The notes beneath the pieces were generated by a model. The model did no database searches. It had not been told where the DNA came from and saw only the letters and a list, made by a program, of their open reading frames with translations. Source: an uncultured Gemmatimonadota bacterium (GTDB lineage: Bacteria; Gemmatimonadota; Gemmatimonadetes; Gemmatimonadales; GWC2-71-9). From it: 6,313 bases of DNA. Positions 6,207 through 6,313 of the stretch are shown in pieces. Each line of letters starts with the position of its first letter. Position 1 is the stretch's first letter. The stretch is from positions 1 to 6,313 of the forward strand of contig CAJVYZ010000180.1 in assembly GCA_913009915.1 (NCBI GenBank). Direction: 5' to 3'. The position numbers and the translations under genes were made by a program.

Positions 6207-6235
6207 TTGCGTAAGTACGACACGAGTGGTATATT
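6207..6235 (+). promoter_or_regulatory. Transposase promoter, apparently leaderless
   Basis: TTGCGT (6207-6212) and TATATT (6230-6235) are separated by 17 bp. Transcription would begin 6-7 nt after the -10, at 6241-6242, the transposase GTG itself. No Shine-Dalgarno precedes the GTG. The geometry suggests a leaderless mRNA, common in high-GC Gram-positive bacteria. The start site is inferred. Confidence 0.6.
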
Positions 6236-6240
6236 CGAGC

Positions 6241-6313
6241 GTGTTTACTTCGGCGCATCCCCTCGACCTGTCCCCCAGCGAACGGACCGAACTAGAAGCC
6301 ATGTCGCGCTCGC
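6241..6313 (+). CDS. IS630-family transposase, N-terminal fragment (window edge)
   Basis: Only 24 codons are visible, reading VFTSAHPLDLSPSERTELEA then MSRS. The LSPSERTELEAMSRS segment matches the usual opening of IS630-type transposases (a leucine-serine-x-x-glutamate-arginine start leading into the helix-turn-helix domain). The DDE catalytic domain would lie beyond the window. GTG 6241 is preferred because the -10 box ends 5 bp before it; an in-frame GTG at 6226 would lie upstream of the -10. The gene is divergent from the interrupted decarboxylase. The short length limits certainty, and intactness cannot be judged. Confidence 0.7.
   Translation, partial: MFTSAHPLDLSPSERTELEAMSRS

Larger units (their letters stand above)
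6190..6313 (+). mobile_element. IS630-family insertion sequence, left part
   Basis: A transposase with an IS630-like N-terminus starts at 6241 and runs off the window. The coding homology of the interrupted decarboxylase ends near CTAG (6187-6190), which is rare in high-GC DNA and is the preferred IS630 target, where TA is duplicated. I therefore place the element's end just after the TA at 6188-6189. The terminal inverted repeat cannot be confirmed because the other end is outside. The leader (6190-6240) is AT-richer than its flanks. Confidence 0.7.

Overview
This is a high-GC (roughly 60-65% by eye) bacterial draft-assembly window. It holds the NAD de novo biosynthesis genes nadA-nadB with a Nudix-derived repressor, a divergent FprA/adrenodoxin-reductase-type ferredoxin reductase, a two-gene unit of unknown function, and a tyrosine-decarboxylase-type gene cut by an IS630-family element. 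The adrenodoxin-type FprA, the nadA-nadB order and an apparently leaderless promoter fit a high-GC lineage such as Actinomycetota (for example Acidimicrobiia-like). The secreted protein also has a flavour I associate with Gemmatimonadota. The taxon cannot be fixed from this window.

Layout. Positions 1-156 are not genomic: 1-98 is T-rich read-through noise and 99-156 is the 58-nt Illumina P5/TruSeq universal adapter with one mismatch. The adapter junction creates a false stop in nadB, so nadB (minus strand) is truncated by the assembly rather than by biology. nadA lies upstream and overlaps nadB by ATGA. The 102-bp nadQ-nadA gap carries two copies of TACTC-N5-GAGTA, centred 21 bp apart and lying over the best nadA promoter. 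The adjacent gene encodes a NrtR/NadQ-like regulator whose Nudix box has lost its catalytic glutamates. Together they look like a self-contained NAD-responsive repression module.

The fprA-like gene is transcribed away from nadQ. Its leader contains four heptamers of the form TTNCCAR/Y, followed by a Shine-Dalgarno and a probable TTG start. It converges on a minus-strand pair: a 72-aa zinc-ribbon protein and, overlapping it by 11 bp, a 181-aa probably exported protein with an N-terminal hydrophobic segment. I recognise neither beyond these traits.

At the right end, a group II PLP-dependent decarboxylase of the tyrosine decarboxylase type retains its lysine-containing C-terminal half. It loses its N-terminal half at a CTAG sequence, the preferred target of IS630 elements. 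From there an IS630-type transposase begins on the plus strand, with a -35/-10 promoter placed so that the transcript would start at its GTG codon. The transposase runs off the window.
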